Position numbers and translations under genes: made by a program | Notes under the pieces: model-generated | What the model was told of the DNA's origin: nothing | Databases searched by the model: none | What the model saw: only the letters and a program-made list of their open reading frames with translations | Shown here: positions 62,137 to 64,000 of the stretch, in pieces | How positions within the stretch are numbered: position 1 is the stretch's first letter | How the letters are laid out: the number at the start of each line of letters is the position of its first letter | Assembly (NCBI RefSeq): GCF_006974145.1 | Contig: NZ_CP039456.1 | Location: 3,658,499 to 3,722,498 of the forward strand | Direction: 5' to 3' | Source of the DNA: Changchengzhania lutea | GTDB taxonomy: Bacteria > Bacteroidota > Bacteroidia > Flavobacteriales > Flavobacteriaceae | Length of the DNA: 64,000 nt

Positions 62137-62841
62137 TTAGTGAATTAAATTTAAAACTTCTTTAAGTGAACTCAGCGTTTTGTATGCCTTTCCGTTGGTT
62201 TCTTTTTCAGTAACCTGCTCGTGTGCCCAAGTGGTATGAAATGGAACATGAATGGCATGTGCTTTAATATTGATAAGTGGCAGAACATCTGATTTTAAGG
62301 AATTTCCAATCATTAAAAATTCTGAAGGTTTAATGTCTAAATGATTCAAAAGCCTTGAATAGTTTTTTTCCTTTTTATCACTTAGCACTTCTATATGATG
62401 AAAATAATCTGTTAATCCAGATTTTTCCAATTTACGTTCTTGATCCAATAAATCCCCTTTGGTCGCTAAAATAAGCCTGTATTTTTTTGACAAGGTGCTC
62501 AACACCGTTTCAACGCCATCGAGCAACTCTACGGGCTTATTAATCATATCTTTACCAATATCCAATATCGCTTGAATGGTTTTGATGCTCACATTATTAT
62601 TAGAGATTTCCATGGCACTTTCTACCATTGATAACATAAAGGCTTTAACACCATAGCCATAAATGCCTAGATTTTGCATTTCCATTTTAAATAGTTCCTG
62701 ATCTATTTTATTAATGGTTTCATACTCTGATAATAATTTTCCAAAGGCAATTTCCGCATCGCGAAAATAAGTTTCGTTCACCCATAGGGTATCGTCAGCA
62801 TCAAAACCAATTACTTTTATTTGACTGTAATCTATTTCCAT
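62137..62841 (-). CDS. HAD-family hydrolase
   Basis: 234 residues. Motif I is Asp14-x-Asp16 in GFDADDTLW; motif II is LATKGD; the C-terminal [12 protein letters not shown] and [12 protein letters not shown] hold motifs III and IV. It resembles YjjG/phosphoglycolate-phosphatase-like enzymes, not the KdsC subfamily (which is shorter and lacks a cap). It could still serve as a sugar phosphatase in this operon. It overlaps kdsB by 10 bases. Confidence 0.85.
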   Translation of the reverse strand: MEIDYSQIKVIGFDADDTLWVNETYFRDAEIAFGKLLSEYETINKIDQELFKMEMQNLGIYGYGVKAFMLSMVESAMEISNNNVSIKTIQAILDIGKDMINKPVELLDGVETVLSTLSKKYRLILATKGDLLDQERKLEKSGLTDYFHHIEVLSDKKEKNYSRLLNHLDIKPSEFLMIGNSLKSDVLPLINIKAHAIHVPFHTTWAHEQVTEKETNGKAYKTLSSLKEVLNLIH

Positions 62842-63560
62842 AATTTTTTGGCACGTTCTAAATCTTCTGGCGTATCAATTTCTACACCTTGGACATCTGT
62901 TTCAACCATTTTAATGCGTTTGCCATATTCTAAATAGCGAATGCATTCAATTTTTTCAGAAGCTTCTAATGGCAACATCGGTAAATTATAAAAATCTAAA
63001 ATGGCTTCTTTTCTAAAGGCATAAACACCTTTATGTTTGTAATATTTAACATCGGCCTCTACTTCTCTTGGAAATGGTATCGGACTTCTAGAAAAATACA
63101 AGGCAAAATTTGATTGATCGACTATAACCTTTACGGTATTGGGGTTGTTAATTTCATCGGTATCTGTAATATGAACCATCAATGACGCCAAATCAATTTG
63201 TTTTTCATTATCCTCTTTAAAAACCTCAATGAGTTTAGATAACGAGATTTTATCGGTGAACGGCTCATCACCCTGAACATTAATGACAATATCAATATCC
63301 ATCTTCTCTACCGCCTCCGCAATTCTGTCGCTACCACAATCATGATCCTTTTTACTCATAATGGCTTTACCACCATGATTTACAATCTCGTCATATATAA
63401 TGGTACTATCTGTAACGACAAATACGTCATCAAACAGTTGCGTATTCACAGTCGCTTCATAGGTTCTTAAAATCACCGTTTTACCGCCTAAATCTTGCAT
63501 CAGCTTTCCAGGGAAACGGGACGCGCTATAACGCGCAGGAATCATTGAAATTATTTTCAT
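62832..63560 (-). CDS. kdsB: 3-deoxy-manno-octulosonate cytidylyltransferase
   Basis: 242 residues. [16 protein letters not shown] opening, the [10 protein letters not shown] metal-binding motif, SPIPFPRE and [11 protein letters not shown] are family hallmarks. It activates Kdo (or Kdo8N) as the CMP-sugar for lipid A core synthesis. First gene of a five-gene operon: kdsB, HAD, acetyltransferase, kdnB, PlsC-like. A TATTTTTG promoter lies 24 bases upstream. Confidence 0.96.
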   Translation of the reverse strand: MKIISMIPARYSASRFPGKLMQDLGGKTVILRTYEATVNTQLFDDVFVVTDSTIIYDEIVNHGGKAIMSKKDHDCGSDRIAEAVEKMDIDIVINVQGDEPFTDKISLSKLIEVFKEDNEKQIDLASLMVHITDTDEINNPNTVKVIVDQSNFALYFSRSPIPFPREVEADVKYYKHKGVYAFRKEAILDFYNLPMLPLEASEKIECIRYLEYGKRIKMVETDVQGVEIDTPEDLERAKKLWK

Positions 63561-63583
63561 TTCATATACTTCTTAGAGTATTT

Positions 63584-63591
63584 CAAAAATA
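63584..63591 (-). promoter_or_regulatory. TAnnTTTG promoter of the kds operon
   Basis: The minus strand reads TATTTTTG at 63591-63584, 23 bases before the kdsB ATG. Confidence 0.5.
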
Positions 63592-63600
63592 GTATAAATA

Positions 63601-64000
63601 TCAGATGTTTTCAGGTGTATTGGAATTAAACTTTCTATAAACCCTATAAATTATAACAAAGAGGATAACTACTAAAATGACAGCAATTACGGGCAGGAAA
63701 ATTGAAACGACTGACATGACGACTGCGGTGCCTGTTTCAACCGTGGACACTATCGGGTTACCCAATCCACCTGTGGTCGCCGTTGATGCTAATCGCGTTG
63801 TGCTTGCTGAACCTGCAATTGCCGCCGCTGTACCACCTCCTGCTATAATAGCCAACGACCATGTGATTACTGGGCTCAAATCGGCTACCGTTGAAAGCAT
63901 TACTGCTGTACCTGCTAAAGCGGCAAGTGGTACCGAAATGGTATCCAGCAAATTATCTATATAAGGAATAAAATAGGCAAAAACCTCAATAAGCATAGCC
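63601..64000 (-). CDS. DUF4126-family membrane protein (N-terminus beyond window)
   Basis: The frame stays open to the window edge, so the ATG at 63996 is probably internal. Visible ~132 residues: YFIPYIDNLLDTISVPLAALAG, a glycine/threonine-rich stretch and a final long helix (VILVVILFVIIYRVYRKF). This is the C-terminal two thirds of DUF4126 integral membrane proteins (~190-200 residues). No function is known. Confidence 0.75.
   Translation of the reverse strand, partial: AMLIEVFAYFIPYIDNLLDTISVPLAALAGTAVMLSTVADLSPVITWSLAIIAGGGTAAAIAGSASTTRLASTATTGGLGNPIVSTVETGTAVVMSVVSIFLPVIAVILVVILFVIIYRVYRKFNSNTPENI

Noticed and set aside
63677-63964. Plus-strand frame opposite the DUF4126 gene
   Set aside because: It is the antisense shadow of a low-complexity Thr/Gly/Ala-rich membrane protein; no promoter or family signature supports it.
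1-64000. tRNA, rRNA or replication origin
   Set aside because: Reading both strands showed no cloverleaf with a CCA-proximal TTCGA arm, no rRNA blocks and no DnaA-box cluster; a covariance search would be needed to exclude a single tRNA.

Overview
The window looks like a chromosomal segment of a marine-type Flavobacteriaceae (phylum Bacteroidota). The evidence is the AT-rich sequence, the many TAnnTTTG promoter elements, the near absence of Shine-Dalgarno sequences, and family signatures such as flavobacterial ExbD, DUF6428, DUF1835, DUF4251, an E1 alpha-beta fusion and KdnB-type Kdo8N synthesis. Genus and species cannot be read from the sequence. I see no rRNA, tRNA, CRISPR array or prophage.

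Layout. 1-9.8 kb: two tandem SLC12-type permeases (the first cut by the window edge), a serine hydrolase, an AraC regulator with a membrane sensor, a two-gene DEAD-box helicase operon, a secreted intradiol-dioxygenase-like protein and a J-KTSC protein. 9.8-27.1 kb: a Crp/Fnr regulator beside a delta-9 desaturase, a nitroreductase, a DJ-1-like lipoprotein, an acetolactate synthase/semialdehyde dehydrogenase operon, two cold-shock proteins, a second desaturase, a PLP threonine/serine deaminase, a GT9 glycosyltransferase, a DMT exporter, an SF2 helicase and an aldo/keto reductase. 27.3-32 kb is the accessory hot spot: two near-identical 28-codon micro-genes, each ending in a hairpin whose loop is exactly the last sense codon plus the stop codon; a third related 44-codon micro-gene; and an exbD gene split by a complete recombinase-in-trio (RIT) element with perfect 32-bp inverted ends.

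32-43.6 kb: a 3D-domain lipoprotein, an M19 dipeptidase, a fused 2-oxoacid dehydrogenase E1, a same-strand run of five genes (2OG-Fe oxygenase, SUI1, DUF1835, nucleoside phosphorylase, cytosolic binding protein), a TlpA lipoprotein and the Nnr repair enzyme. 43.6-48.9 kb: the threonine operon thrA-thrB-thrC behind a candidate Thr/Ile leader peptide, with dispersed palindromic repeats in both internal gaps. 49-53 kb: a frameshifted TraR/DksA gene, an arsenic operon (arsR, DUF6428, LMW phosphatase, acr3), and a graveyard of fragments from thioredoxin, thrC, a CBU_0592-like membrane protein and a PIN toxin-antitoxin pair.

53-64 kb: MscS, gcvT-glsA-reductase, pterin dehydratase, YebC, a lipoprotein, a NYN-domain protein, and a minus-strand operon kdsB-HAD-acetyltransferase-kdnB-acyltransferase that should supply and modify Kdo/Kdo8N for lipid A inner core. 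The window ends inside a DUF4126 membrane protein.

Two dispersed non-coding elements (9831-10052 and 33795-34019) form one MITE family: related terminal inverted repeats and a perfect 9-bp target duplication at each copy. The strongest candidates for something undescribed are the tandem micro-genes with stop-codon-in-loop hairpins, followed by the RIT/exbD insertion and the MITE family.
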